Source: Bacteroidota bacterium (GTDB lineage Bacteria; Bacteroidota; Bacteroidia; AKYH767-A; OLB10). From it: a DNA stretch of 36,084 bases. Positions 19,670 to 31,510 of the stretch are shown piece after piece; within the stretch, counting starts at the first letter, position 1, and the number at the start of each line of letters is the position of its first letter. The notes beneath the pieces were generated by a model, which made no database searches, was not told where the DNA came from, and was given only the letters and a program-made list of their open reading frames with translations. The position numbers and the translations under genes are program-made. The stretch spans positions 1 through 36,084 of the forward strand of contig JADKIC010000042.1 of assembly GCA_016721435.1 (NCBI GenBank). The letters run 5' to 3'.

Positions 19670-19989
19670 TTAAGCAGCTATCTTGGGAGGCTGCCAGATG
19701 GAATAGGAAATATCTGTATTTAATATTTCGTTATGAATGGGGTACTTTATAGATTGGAAATCCTCTTTACGATCTGTGCTTTACTAATAGGGTTATAAAA
19801 CGCAGATGCCGCACAGCATGAACAGGTACAAAATGGCGTACAGGCTTCTTTGGAATGGTTATGTTCCTGGTGATTGTTCGACGCAGAAACTTCTACCTGA
19901 GTTGCCATATTACATTCCTTACTGTCGTTACAGGGAATGCAGGACAGTACGAGCAGGTATAAGCTTAAAAACAGGAATAATAACTTCAT
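19670..19989 (-). CDS. DUF6660-like small Cys/His-rich exported protein, frameshift near the end
   Basis: About 106 residues from MKLLFLFLSLYLLVLS (signal peptide, start 19989). The mature part has C(N)DSKEC, an acidic/His segment (NNHQEHNHSKEAC) and the CTPFCTCSCCA cluster, then, after a shift near 19745-19760, NEILNTDISYSIWQPPKIAA. The CxPFCxCxCC and IWQPPK signatures are those of the small DUF6660 proteins that accompany CzcA/CusA pumps in Bacteroidota. It is probably periplasmic and metal-binding, which is inference from the Cys/His content. It lies between the CopB gene and the CzcA operon. Confidence 0.72.
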
Positions 19990-19994
19990 CATTA

Positions 19995-20002
19995 CAAAAA
20001 TA
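19995..20002 (-). promoter_or_regulatory. Candidate -7 box of the DUF6660/CzcA operon
   Basis: On the minus strand TATTTTTG matches TAnnTTTG and ends three bases before the ATG-ATG start pair (19992, 19989), giving a nearly leaderless message. No good -33 TTTG is seen 19-21 bp upstream; the region there reads TTTTAAAA. Confidence 0.35.
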
Positions 20003-20122
20003 GCGGTATAAGTGGTAATTCCTTTTAAAACGGGCTTTAAAAATGTCATCATGGTTGCAAAAACCTGTAAATCAAAATGTTTTTGCCGATTTCGAAAACT
20101 TTAAACTGTGTTAGCAAATCGC

Positions 20123-22389
20123 CTACTTAACCTTTAAGAGGCTTGCATTTATAGCCACCACCACTGTGCTCACACTCATCAGGACTGCACCTGCTGCCGG
20201 GCTTAACAGAATTCCCAACTTATACAGCACACCTGCCGCTAAAGGTAAAGCCACAATATTATAGCCTGTGGCCCAGATCAAATTCTGAATCATCTTTCTG
20301 TAAGTAGCTCTACCAAACTGAATCAATGAAACAACATCTTTTGGATTGCTGTTTACCAAAACGATTCCAGCTGTTTCGGCGGCGATATCAGAACCTGAAC
20401 CCACTGCAATACCGACATTGGCCTGAGCTAACGCCGGGGCATCATTGACGCCGTCTCCTGTCATAGCAACATATTCGCCTTTATCCTGCAACTCTTTTAT
20501 TTTTCCAATTTCTGGTGTGGCAGTACTTCAGCAAAAAAACTGCTCATCCCTAATTTTTTGGCAACTGTTTCTGCAACTTGTTTGTTATCGCCCGTGAGTA
20601 AAACTGATTTAATATTATAGCTGTGCAGTGTTTTAATGGCTTCTGCTGATTCAGGACGGATACTATCGGACAAAGAAATATAACCAGCCAGTTTATCATT
20701 TATTAAAACAAATACTACAGTTTCAGTTGCATCGGAATTGTAATTTGCAGGGAATGAAATGTTTTCTCTTTCAGGTATCCCGGACTTACTATTTTTATGT
20801 CCTTGTTGTCAATAGTTGCTTCAATTCCCTTTCCTGTTATAGCATTAAAATTCCGTGTTGACAGCATAGGGACAGATAAGTCTTTTGCTTTTGAATGATA
20901 CCTGTGGCAATAGGGTGTTCTGAATTTTGTTCCCAAAGCTGCTGCATATTTCAGTAATTCATTCTCAGAAACCCCTTCACTTGATGAAATAATTTTTGAC
21001 ACTTCAAATTTTCCAACTGTTAACGTTCCTGTTTTATCAAATACTAAGGTTGTTATTTTTCTTGAATTTTCAAATGCTGTCCTGTTCTTAATCAGTAATC
21101 CATGCTGTGCTGAACGTGCAGTGGATTTAGCTACCACCAGCGGCACTGCCAATCCTAAAGCATGAGGACAACAAATAACTATTACAGTAACCATTCTTTC
21201 AATGGAGAAGGCTAAGTCTTTTCCTGATAAATACCATACAAGAAATGTAGTGATACCTGCCACAATAGCTATCAGCGTAAGCCATCTTGCTGCTGTATCT
21301 GCAATCAGCTGTGTTTTTGATTTTGATTTCTGAGCATCCTGTACCAGTTTTATCACCTGGGATAAGTAAGAATCTTTTGCCCCATGTGCAACAGTCACTT
21401 TTATGGCACCATTGCCGTTGATTGAACCGGCAATTACTTTGTCTCCCTTGCTTTTCCCAACAGGTTTTGACTCACCGGTGAGCATACTTTCATTGAGCTA
21501 ACTTTCTCCGTCTGCAATGATGCCATCTGCTGCTATTTTCTCACCCGGTTTTATCAGAATCATATCGCCCTCTTTAAGTGATTCTGTTTTTACTTCTGTA
21601 ATCTTTTCTCCATTCACCAAATGTGCATCATCAGGCATTAGTTGAACCAGTAATTCGAGTTCTCTTGATGCACCGGCAACTGATTTCATTTCTATCCAAT
21701 GTCCTAATAACATGATAAGGATAAGTGTTGCCAACTCCCAAAAGAAATCCATCCCCTGTAATCCAAAGACAGTTGCCACGCTGTAGATATACGCCACTGA
21801 AATAGCAAACCCCACAAGTGTCATCATTCCAGGATTCTTTGCCCCCATTTCACCAACTAATCCTTTTAAGGAAAGGCCAGCCCCCGTAAAAGAAAACAAC
21901 AGACGATAAAAGAACAATACATACTTTGAACCCGCGAAACTAAAATGAATATTTAACCAGTGCTGTATCATTTCAGATAACAGCATAATAGGTACAGTGA
22001 GCACTAATACTATATAAAATCGTTTTTTGAAGTCGGCAATGCCTGATGTGTGAGTTTCATGCCCTCCATTTGTTCCCGATTTCCTTAGGGGGATTAAAGT
22101 CATACCGCAAAGGACATTTCCCCGGCCCGTCCTGAACAATTTGCGGATGCATCGGGCAGGTGTATTTGGCAAGTCCCTGTTGTGCTGTATTGATATTTAC
22201 AACAGGCGCAGGGTGCTGTACATGACCGTCCTGCTTTTCTGTTGTATGTTCAGCATGGTGAAGAGGTGAGTGACTGTTATCTGCTTCCTTTTTGAGCGGA
22301 ATAAGATTCATTCCGCATTTAGGGCAATTGCCGGGCATATCCTGTATTACTTCAGGATGCATCGGGCAAGTAAAAAGTGCCTGTTCCAT
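20123..22389 (-). CDS. copB: Copper P1B-type ATPase, CopB-like (CPH motif), with in-frame TAG and frameshifts
   Basis: About 755 residues. The N-terminus has two heavy-metal-binding domains (FTCPMHPEVIQDMPGNCPKC and YTCPMHPQIVQDGPGKCP) with a His-rich linker. The core has membrane helices, the actuator TGES, the CPH membrane site (ICCPHALGLAVPL) that marks CopB-type copper exporters, DKTGT, a nucleotide-binding domain (HP motif region garbled near 20890) and GDGVNDAPAL. A TAG at 21498-21500 is in frame in ADGES-stop-LNESMLTGES. Frameshifts occur at about 22085-22110, 20890-20900, 20740 and 20500-20530. Start at 22389 (MEQALFTCP), 8 bp after DUF2911. Substrate Cu(I)/Cu(II) or Ag(I) from motif and neighbours. 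Confidence 0.9.
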
Positions 22390-22396
22390 AAACTGA

Positions 22397-22963
22397 TTAT
22401 TTAATAACGAAAGAAAGTTCAATTTTTATCTTTTCCCATGCTACTGACATTTTCCCTTTATTGCTGCTATTAGTGTCAATAAAATATTGCAGCCTTTCCG
22501 TATGTGCGTTTTCCTTAGGTTTTACTTTCACTCTTATTACATCCTCTTTTTCATCATACTCAGTTGCCAAATGCTGCTTCCATTGTTTGTTAATAATAAT
22601 AGTCCATTCATTTTTCCCCGGTATGGTAAAGAAAGCATATTTACCTGCCGGTATTTCCTTGCCACTAACGATAATTGGTTTTGGAATTTCCAGTGTTGTG
22701 GCATCGTGTGCGCCGGTTACCCATACTTCATCGTAAGGAACAAGTCCGCCCCAAATAATTCTTTTACGAACACCGGGTGAATGGTAATTGATTTTAATAC
22801 TATCCCCATTTACCTTTACAAAAGCCATTGACTTGATACTTTTCTTAGTAGTGTCTTTTACCAAATTGGGATTGTAGCATACTTCCTCCGTCTTTTGAGC
22901 TACTACGTTAAGGGCGAGAAATAAAACAATCGTTGATAGTAAGAATTTAAAAATTGTATTCAT
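22397..22963 (-). CDS. DUF2911-domain exported protein
   Basis: Intact 188-residue protein with signal peptide (LLSTIVLFLALNVVAQ). The DUF2911 core is readable as SPGVRKRIIWGGLVPYDEVW, TGAHDATTLEIPKPI, IPAGKYAFFTIPG and WTIIINKQWKQH, all family hallmarks. Biochemical function of the family is unknown. In this operon it is placed between two periplasmic adaptors and the CopB ATPase, which points to a periplasmic role in copper handling, but this is only context. The start is at 22963 and the stop at 22397. Confidence 0.85.
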   Translation of the reverse strand: MNTIFKFLLSTIVLFLALNVVAQKTEEVCYNPNLVKDTTKKSIKSMAFVKVNGDSIKINYHSPGVRKRIIWGGLVPYDEVWVTGAHDATTLEIPKPIIVSGKEIPAGKYAFFTIPGKNEWTIIINKQWKQHLATEYDEKEDVIRVKVKPKENAHTERLQYFIDTNSSNKGKMSVAWEKIKIELSFVIK

Positions 22964-22983
22964 GCTTTTGATTTATGAATTGA

Positions 22984-24176
22984 TTAATGATTATGACCCG
23001 ACATCGGGTCGGCTCCTTTTTTAAATACATATTCGCTATGCAGCAAGTATGCCCCTGTAAGCACCACAACATCTCCGGAATTTAATCCTGATTTGATTTC
23101 AATACGGTCATCACTTTCCAACCCTGTTTGCACCATGACACTCTTAAATGTGTTCTTTCCGGCTTGTATCCAAACTGTTGATCCTTTGCCATCTCTTATT
23201 ACAGCATCAATGGGAAGTGTGAGTGATTGGCGTTGCGGACTTTTCAATACTACATAAGCAGGCATACCTGGTTTTAACTGGTTACCCGTATTAGGAATTG
23301 AAACCCGGATGAGATTTATTCTTGTATCGGGATTGATTTCAGGGTTAACAAATTCAATATGCCCTTTAATTTCTTTATTATTGAAATCGGGAGTTGAACA
23401 ATGGCAGCACTGGTTCTGTTCACTTCTGCCAGTTGCGAAGTATAAACCTGTGCCTCAGCCCATAAAGTTGACAGGTCAGCCAATTTTATAATCGTTCCGC
23501 CTTCCATTACATAATCTCCTTCCCGGATATCTAACTGTGTAATGTATCCGCCAGCTGTGCTGTAAAAGGTGGTGGTGGCTTTAGCTTTTTTGTTGTTACC
23601 AGTTCGTTTAACTGTGTTTCATTCAAACCCCAAAGCAGCAGTTTGTTTTTTTGCACCCTGAATCAATTGGTCAAAGTCAATTACTGTTTCATTATTGAAT
23701 ACACTTTTCTTATCCAAAGCCAGCAGATACTCCTGTTTGGCATTGTTCAGTTCCTCACTGTACAAATCATAGAGTGCCGAACCTTTTTTTACATAGTCTC
23801 CCAGGTTTTTATAATATAATTTTTCAACTCGTCCCATTACTCTGGAGCTGACTGAGGATGCTTTCATCTGGTCGAAATTCAATGTAGCGGTCAGCACTAA
23901 CTGGTCGCCGATAGAACCGTTACGAATAGTATCAGTTTGTATATTCCCCAATTGTAGTTGCTGTTCGCTCAACTGCAATTCATCTTTGCTTGACCATTCT
24001 TTTTTCACTGGTGTTAATTCCATTCTGCAAATGGGGCATTTACCGGGCTTATACTCCACTACCTGCGGGTCCATAGAGCAGGTGTAATAAGTATCCGGGT
24101 CCTGGGGTATTTCTTTTTTGTTTTTACAGGAGACAAAAATGAGTAAGCCTGTTACGATTATTATGATATACCGCAT
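22984..24176 (-). CDS. cusB: RND periplasmic adaptor (CusB-like) with one metal-binding domain, frame interrupted
   Basis: Lipoprotein (LLIFVSC, Cys17) of about 397 residues. A heavy-metal-binding domain comes first (YTCSMDPQVVEYKPGKCPIC), where the usual H after P is D (MDPQ) and the last G of CGM is R (CRM), so it is slightly diverged. Then adaptor parts: beta-barrel/lipoyl (VMGRVEKLYYKNLGDYV), helical hairpin (EELNNAKQEYLLAL), the returning half around 23500 (IIKLADLSTLWAEAQVY) and the C-terminal domain (LPIDAVIRDGKGSTVWIQ ... TGAYLLHSEYVF) ending GHNH. Frame breaks lie at 23600-23640, 23510-23600 and 23270-23400. It starts 2 bp after the stop of another adaptor gene, so the two are a tandem pair. 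Confidence 0.85.
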
Positions 24177-24178
24177 GT

Positions 24179-25539
24179 TCAGTTTTTTATTTTGATGAAA
24201 CTCTCACTGTCCATTAAATATTGGGCATTGGCAGCAACAGAATCTGCCAGGGCCAATCCACTTAAAATTTGTATATGCTTTTCGTGAATGATCCCGGTAT
24301 TAATTTTTACAGCCTTAAACCCTCCACCTGCTTTACTGAACACTATTTTATCCATTCCTAAAGAAAGCACTGCCTCCTTTGTCAACCAGTATGCTTCTTT
24401 GGTGTTTCCGAAAATGGTTGCTTTTACCTGGCTTCCGATTGGTATTTTGAGGCTGCTGTTATTAAAGTAGACCCTTGCTGTGAGGGTTTTGCTTTCTCTC
24501 CGGTAGAATGGTTCTATAAAATCAATGTTTGCCCTGAAATCCTTTTCCGTTGCAGTTTCAGGAACAACCCTTACTGTATTACCAGTTTTTATTAACGATT
24601 GATTGTCTCCATAAATGTAGAGAATAGCCCATGCTTTGTCGGGATTAAAGACCGTGAAAACAGATTGTCCTTTTGAATATACATTCCTTCTTTTAGCGAA
24701 AGCTCTTCCGTTATTAATGAAATATCTTTCATGATACCTGTCTGGGTATTCATCGTCCCTCCATTTGCTGCTTCGTGAATATGACCACTGTAATTGCTGT
24801 AAACAGAAATGGTTAGTGAGGGCTTGCCTGATTGAATGACCTGTTGCAGTTGTACATTACTCATTCCAATCAGCAATAGTTTTTCCTTTGCAGCTTGTAT
24901 GAATGTTGTATTTTCTGCATCGTTCTTCAGCAGGAATAAGAGATTTTGCTGTGCAGTGAGTAACTCGGGACTGTAAATGTCCAGTATTTTTGTCCCTTGT
25001 TTATTTGCTGATAGCGGTATCTCACATATAGTCTTTCAATTCTGCCCGATACTCTTGCTGAGATACTTCCCACCTGTCTTGTATCATACGCAATATACCC
25101 TAACGCCTCTATTTCTATTTGCTCACCTCTTTTCTCCATTGTTGTTACTGGAATTGATGAGATTACAAATTCGTTAGTGGGTTTCAGCAATGATTCCAGT
25201 TCCACATCCCCTACCTGCGTGCTTCCGTTTCTTTCTTTACCAGATCCATTCCACATATAGGACAAGCACCTGGTTTATCCTGATAATTTCCGGATGCATA
25301 GGGCAGGTGTACTCAACCTTATCATGTTCATAGTTATCCTGCTCTGTTTTAACTAAATCCATCCCGCATTTGGGGCATTTACCCGGTTTATTGCTGAATA
25401 CAGAATCCTCAGGCATGGGGCAGGTGTACATTTCCTTTGTTGTTTCTGCCTTATGCCCTGCATGAGGGTCCTTATTATTGTTGCAGGCCATTACGGCAAT
25501 AAGAAGTATCAGGGAACTTATAAAAAATAGTTTTTTCAT
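24179..25539 (-). CDS. RND periplasmic adaptor (CusB-like) with two metal-binding domains, frame interrupted
   Basis: Lipoprotein (LIAVMAC, Cys19) of about 453 residues. Two metal-binding domains follow a His pair (HAGHK): YTCPMPEDSVFSNKPGKCPKCG and YTCPMHPEIIR, the second broken by a shift near 25270. The adaptor core includes ISARVSGRIERLYVRY, a hairpin (24880-24960), TISVYSNYSGHIHEAANGG and the C-terminal QYLMDSESFIKIKN. Frame breaks near 25255, 25005, 24890 and between 24420 and 24600. It precedes a second adaptor gene by 2 bp and follows the multicopper oxidase gene by 12 bp. Together with the distant cusA and tolC it would form a Cu/Ag tripartite pump. Whether the second adaptor replaces or complements it is not known. 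Confidence 0.85.
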
Positions 25540-25551
25540 TTTCGTCTTTGA

Positions 25552-27042
25552 TTAGCTCAATTGATATTGTAACATCATGCCATCATCTTCATGTTCAAGG
25601 TTATGACAGTGGAAAACAAATTTTCCTGTATTACTCTCAAATGGAACAATCACTCTCACTGTTTCCCCCGGCATAACCAATACCGTATCTTTCCACCCGG
25701 TTTCGGAAGCAATAAGGCTGGATCTGCCGCCACTTCGTTGTACTATCTGGAAAAAAACGCCATGCAGATGCATGGGATGCGGTTCACCACCTTTGCTGTT
25801 ATCAAACACCCAAAGTTCATTGGTATTAGGTGAAACATTCTCATCAATACGGTTACTGTCGAATAATTTTCCGTTGATGCGGTGACGCATCTGCATTCCA
25901 TTGTTCATTGGATAACCATGATGCTCCATTGCATTGGAAATTTCAAATGTTCTGGTCTTTACAGCCGATGAAGCAGGAACAGTTGTTACGTTTGAAAGGA
26001 TGGCGGGAACAGTAAATGTATCTGTAACATTGCTGGTTATTTTAAACTTCATGATTTTAAAATGCTGCTTGCCTTGTGCTTCTCCGCCATTTCCAAACTC
26101 TTTGCCCGTTAAGAATATTTCTGTACCAATGGCATTACCGCAAAATTTACGAGCACATCCAGACGTTCTCCGGCGCAATCAATATTTCTTTTACTGAAGA
26201 TGGTGTTTTCAATAAGCCTCCGTCATTCCCGATTATTATCATATCGGTATTATTGCTCAGCGCCAGGTTATACACCCTTGCATTGGAGCCGTTCAACATA
26301 CGAAGACGATAAAATGGGTAGCCACCTCCGTATAGGTGAATAAACACCATTTACTAATTGAGTCCCCATATAACCCGCCATCACTTCCTCCATTGACGGA
26401 TTATAAGTAATGCCGTTTGATGAAATACGTTTATCCTGTATCACTATGGAAGCTCAAACTGGCCGGATGGAAGATTGAGTGCCGCTTCTTCTGCATCATT
26501 AATGATGAACAGACCGGCCAATCCCTGGAACACCTGCTTTCCGGTCATTTCATGGGGATGCGGATGATACCAACTTAATCCTGCCCGCTGGTTTACAGTA
26601 AACTGGTAACGGAACGTTCCTCCTGCATTTGCAAGCTGGTCGGGATGTCCATCCATCAAAGCAGGAATTTTTAATCCATGCCAGTGAATATTAGTATGCT
26701 CAGATAAATTATTTTGTAATATATATTTACAGCATCACCATTATTTACCCTGAATGAAGGTCTAATAAACTATTCGGCTGATAACCCAATACAGGAATAT
26801 CTGTTCCTTTAAGATTAGCGATTGTTGACTGGGCCGAAAGTGTATGATTGGCTCCGGCCTGTGATGGAAATGAAAGCAGTTTTGAAAATCACCTTCTGTT
26901 ACCATTACAGGTTCTGTCATTAAACCCATGCGATAGTCCTTTTTACAACCACTGCAACTGACTAAAATTCCTGTCAAGGAACCTCCGGTCACAACTGCAC
27001 CTGCACTCAAACCTGATATTTTTAAAAGTTTCTTCTTTGCAT
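25552..27042 (-). CDS. Tat-exported multicopper oxidase (CueO/CopA-type), frame interrupted
   Basis: Periplasmic cuprous oxidase of about 495 residues. Restoring one T in the T run at 27024-27027 gives MQRRNFLKISGLSAGAVV, a twin-arginine signal with RRNFLK. Trinuclear-centre motifs HWHG (near 26680) and WYHPHPHEMTG (near 26570), and the C-terminal HPMHLHG (near 25770) and HCHNLEHEDDGMM (near 25600), give all four His-rich ligand blocks, with the type 1 copper ligands H-C-H...H...M. Frame breaks near 27024, 26880, 26730, 26440, 26340 and 26140-26170. It oxidises Cu(I) to less harmful Cu(II) in the periplasm. It stands between tolC (10 bp upstream) and the adaptor pair. Confidence 0.88.
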
Positions 27043-27052
27043 ATTGTTGGTT

Positions 27053-28305
27053 TTAATTCCTTTCAATAATTCTTTCAATTGTTACCTGTAACCGAAGCGC
27101 CTGATTCAGCAATTCTATGTATTCAAGTTGTTTCATGTTTAATCTTTCCCAGGCATCATAGAGCATGAATAATTCTTCCGTATTTTGCTCATAACCCAAT
27201 TGCATTGTTTTGTAATTATTTCTCAGCGCAGGAATAATATTATCTTCATACAACTTCAGTTGTTTTTTCTTTAACTCATGCTCATTTCTCATGCCATACG
27301 CCATGCCACTGTATTCATTCACCATCATTTCTTTTTGTGATTGTATGGCAAAACTTTTCCATTTCAGGCTTTCGATATTGGCCTTATTCATTTTGGACGA
27401 CCATTTTGCCATCGGAATCCGCACCATGCCCATGATGGTATATTGCATAGGCTGTCCGCCAAAACCAAACATATTGTCATAACGGATCCCGAATTGTGGT
27501 TTGAGTGCAGCTTTCTCAGTTTCCTGTTTCAGCATTGTAAGATTAATTTCCCTGTCAAGTGATTTTAAATCGCTCCGGCTACTGTAAAAAAGAGTGCTGT
27601 CGAATACAATGCCTGAATAATCATTTAACCGGTAAGTGGTATCAATATCAAAATCAATCATGGCATTTCTGCCCATCAGTGCATTCAACCGGATTCTTTT
27701 TCCCGGATGTCGTTCTCAAACATGAGCTGCATATTCTTTACATCGCCCAATGCAGCTTTCGCTTTATAATAGGCACTAATTTTTTCTAACCCGTTTTTAT
27801 AGCGTATTTCAGCATTTTTAATCATGAAGTCAAGGATCTTTTCATTTTCCGCCAGTATCACCAGTTTCTTTTCCAGGATTATCCATTCATAGTAGAACTG
27901 TTTTGCATCATTGATGAGTTCATTCAACGTAGCGTTTTTCTTTTCTTTCTCTACTGACGACATGGCTTTCATGTAATGCTCATCCGCATCCAGTTTTTTT
28001 CTGTTGGGAAACATCTGTTCACCAGAAACCATTACGGAGCCCATACCGGGGATATCACCTTCCCTGTGCCAGAGCCGTATATCATACGGTGTCATAAACT
28101 GGCCGATGCCAACCTGCGGAGGCATCCAGCTTCTTGCACCCTTGGCAGCTTCATCCATAGAGCGTATTTCATTGTCATACATTTTCACTACCGGATGTGA
28201 TGTTTTGATGCTGTCAATTACCGCATCGAGCTTTAGCGTTTGCGAACGGCTGCTGAAAGCAACAGTTAATACAAACAATGTCGGGAGTAGTTTATTCTTT
28301 AACAT
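27053..28305 (-). CDS. TolC-family outer-membrane efflux channel of the Cu/Ag pump, one frameshift
   Basis: About 417 residues with signal peptide (LLPTLFVLTVAFSSRS). Two TolC/OEP repeats of long helices are visible: first half DSIKTSHPVVKMYDNEIRSM and the helix LINDAKQFYYEWIILEKKLVIL; second half from LNDYSG at 27610 with LKQETEKAALKPQFGIRYDN and the final helix NMKQLEYIELLNQALRLQVT. The frame changes near 27690. It overlaps the cusA stop by 14 bp. The protein is the outer-membrane exit for the cusA pump, separate from the TolC domain fused to the CzcA-like pump at 15-16 kb. Confidence 0.85.
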
Positions 28306-31300
28306 CTATCAATTCAATTTTTCCTTTGCGTTTTAATTCTCTTTCCTTAATCATTTCAAAGATTACCGGAGTAATCAGTAATACATAGATAGTAGAGGTA
28401 ATAGTTCCGCCAATCAGCGGAATAGTGATGACGCATTATATCACTGCCTACACCGGTCGCCCAAAGAATAGGTATCAAACCAAACAGTCCTACTGAAACA
28501 GTCATCAATTTTGGGCGTAACCTTTTTGCAGAACCCTCAATAACAAATTCTCTTATTATAGCCGGAGTAAGGGTTGCTTTTGAATTTCCATGCTTTCCAC
28601 CATGTTTTGCATGGCTTCATTCAGGTAAATTGTCATCAGCATGGCCGTTTCTATCGCCATCCCAAACAGGGCAATGAAACCAACTGCAACTGCAACTGAT
28701 AGATTCACTCCATAGAAATACACCATGAAAACTCCACCAATCAAAGCAAAGGGAACAGTAATCATGGTAATAATAGATTCTTTAAAAGAATGATAAGTAA
28801 ATAAAGCACCATAAATATGATAATGAAAACAATCGGCAATATCATTTTAAGCGTTTTATTGCCTTATCTGGTTTTCCCATTGCCCGCTCCATTCCAGGAA
28901 ATACCCCTTGGGCAATTTGGTTATCATCTGGTTTAATTTCTGTTGGGCCTCTTTCTGTACTTCCTAAATCTCTTTCCCGCATTAAATAAACCGTACCCCG
29001 CAACATTGCATTTTCCGAATTAATCATCGGGGGGCCATCACTCAGTTTTATATCCGCTACTGCTTCCAAAGGAACAGGTCCGAAATTCATTGTTTGTACC
29101 TGTAATCGTTTCAATGCTTCAAGATTATTACGGAAATCCTGCCCGTATCTTGCATTCACAGAAAACCGCTGACGCCCCTCAATGGTAGTAGTGAGTTTCA
29201 TTCCTCCCAAAGCACTTTCAACAACGGTGTTAACATCATCCACACTTAAACCATAGCGACCTATTTCTTCCCGCTTTATTGAAATATCAATGTATTTACC
29301 GCCAGTGATTGGTTCTACATACAAATCTTTTACGCCATCAATTCCCTCTAACTGTTTTTTTATGGTTTGTGCAAACACATAGATACTGTCAAGGTTTTGC
29401 CCGTACACTTTTAATCCCACATCTGTCCGGATACCTGTAGAAAGCATATTTATCCGGTTTATGATCGGTTGTGTCCATCCGTTTGTAACACCGGGTATCT
29501 GCATTTTGAATTGAGTTCATTGATGATACCATCCTTTGTCATGCCTTTCCGCCATTCGATTTTGGTTTCCAGCAAAATAATTGTCTCAATCATGCTGATG
29601 GGGGGAATTATCAGTAGCCGTGTTAGCTCTGCCCGCTTTTCCCAAAACATGTGACACTTCCGGAACCGTACTGATAATTTTATCCTGCACCTGCAACAGT
29701 CTTTTTGCTTCAGAATTTGAAACATCTGGTAGTGTAACCGGCATAAAAAGTAATGAGCCTTCATCCAGGGGCGGCATAAATTCTGAACCCAATCGGGTCA
29801 TCATGATAATACCAACAGTCAATGCCGCAATATTGATCCCAATTGTTGTTTTACGCCATTTCAGGCACCATTTCAGAACAGGGGTGTATATTCTCTCCAA
29901 TGTACGGGTGATGGGGTTTGCACTTTCCGGTTTCAATCTGCCTTTAGAAAGTATGAAATGAGTACTGGCATCAGGGTAATTGCCAGAAACGCATCAATTA
30001 GCAGAATAAATGTTTTGTCCAGGCTAAAGGGCTGAATAATTTTCCTTCCATACCGGTTAATAAAAATACCGGCAGGAATGATGTAACTACTATGATCGTT
30101 GAATAAAATACACTGGGCCCACCTGCTTGGAGGATTTTTCAATTATGTCCATTCTTTCTTCGGATGTAAGCAGGTCCTTATTTCGTTTAAACCATTTTGT
30201 CATGTTTATTCTATATTAGATGACTTCAATTTTTCTGTTTGTGCTTCCGCTGAGATGCCTATACGTATTTTCAACCATTACAATTCCGTCATCCACTACA
30301 ACACCAATAGCCAATGCAATACCGGTTAATGACATGATGTTGGAAGAAATGCCAAACATTTCAAGAAAAATGAAACCGGCGGCAACAGAAATAGGCAACT
30401 GAATTAAAATTATTACTGCACTTCGCCAGTGAAAAAGAAAGATGAGTACGATAAGGGAAACAGCAATCATTTCTTCAATCAATGTTCCTTTTACAGATTC
30501 AACGGCTTCCTGAATCAACGTGCTGCGGTCATACGATGTTTTGAATGTTACTCCCTCCGGTAAACCTTTCTCTACTTCTTTCATCTTTGCTTTTACAGCT
30601 TCGATGACTTTATTGGCATTTTCATTGTACCGCATTACTACAATTCCTCCAACTACTTCCCCTTTTCCATCCATATCGAAAATGCCGAGGCGTAAATCGC
30701 CACCCATTTGTACAGAGCCAATGTCTTTTACTCTTACCGGTATGCCATTGTAATTATTCAACGCAATATTTTCTACATCCTCTTTGCTTTTGATATATCC
30801 TAACCCCCGTATGATATAAGCCATGTCGCCATTTCAAATTTTCTACCCCACATCATTGTTATTCGCTTTCACTTTGTTCATTACATCCATAAGGAAATAT
30901 TGTAATACCGCAACTTCACAGGATCAACCACTAACTGGTATTGTTTTTCAAAACCGCCAAAAGAAGCAACCTCTGCTACGCCGGGGACTGTTTGCAATGC
31001 AAATTTGATATACCAGTCCTGTAATGCTCTTTGCTCACCTAAATCCATTTTTGGCGCATCCAGATGATACCAATAAATATGTCCAACACCTGTTCCATCA
31101 GGTCCTAAAGACGGAGTAACACCCTGCGGTAATAACCGTTGAGCAAAGTTTAACCGCTCCAGTACTCTTGTTCTTGCCCAGTATATATCTACATTATCCT
31201 CAAAAATCACATACACAAAACTCATCCCGAACATGGAGGAACCCCGGAGGTTCTTAATTTTTGGTATGCCTTGCAGATTACTCACCAATGGATAGGTTAC

Positions 31301-31492
31301 CTGGTCTTCTATCACTTGCGGGCTACGTCCCATCCATTCCGTAAAAACGATAACCTGGTTCTCACTTAAATCAGGAATGGCCTCAATAGGATTTTTTTTG
31401 ATGGAATATATGCCATACGCAAACAGGCCGCCTGCAAAGAGCAGGACAATCAGCCTGTTTCGTAAAGCCAGTTCAATTAATTTTTGAACCAT
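28292..31492 (-). CDS. cusA: HME-RND copper/silver efflux pump CusA, frame heavily interrupted
   Basis: Inner-membrane proton-driven pump of about 1,065 residues, unfused. It begins MVQKLIELALRNRLIVLLF, then NPIEAIPDLSENQVIVFTEW, and contains a membrane block IALAIGVVVDDGIVMVENTY in helix 4, which differs from the DFG...DGA...VE pattern of the CzcA-like pump and fits the Cu/Ag branch. The periplasmic porter domains follow (RGSSMFGMSFVYVIFEDN near 31230; MTRLGSEFMPPLDEGSLLFM near 29770; VGLKVYGQNLDSI near 29410). The end, VITIPLIGGTITSTIY...KGKIELIDVKE, finishes at TAA 28292. Eight or more frame breaks are visible (for example about 30850, 30180, 30110, 29935, 29600, 29505, 28840-28960, 28570, 28440). 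Confidence 0.88.
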
Positions 31493-31510
31493 GATATTTA
31501 GTTAAAATCA

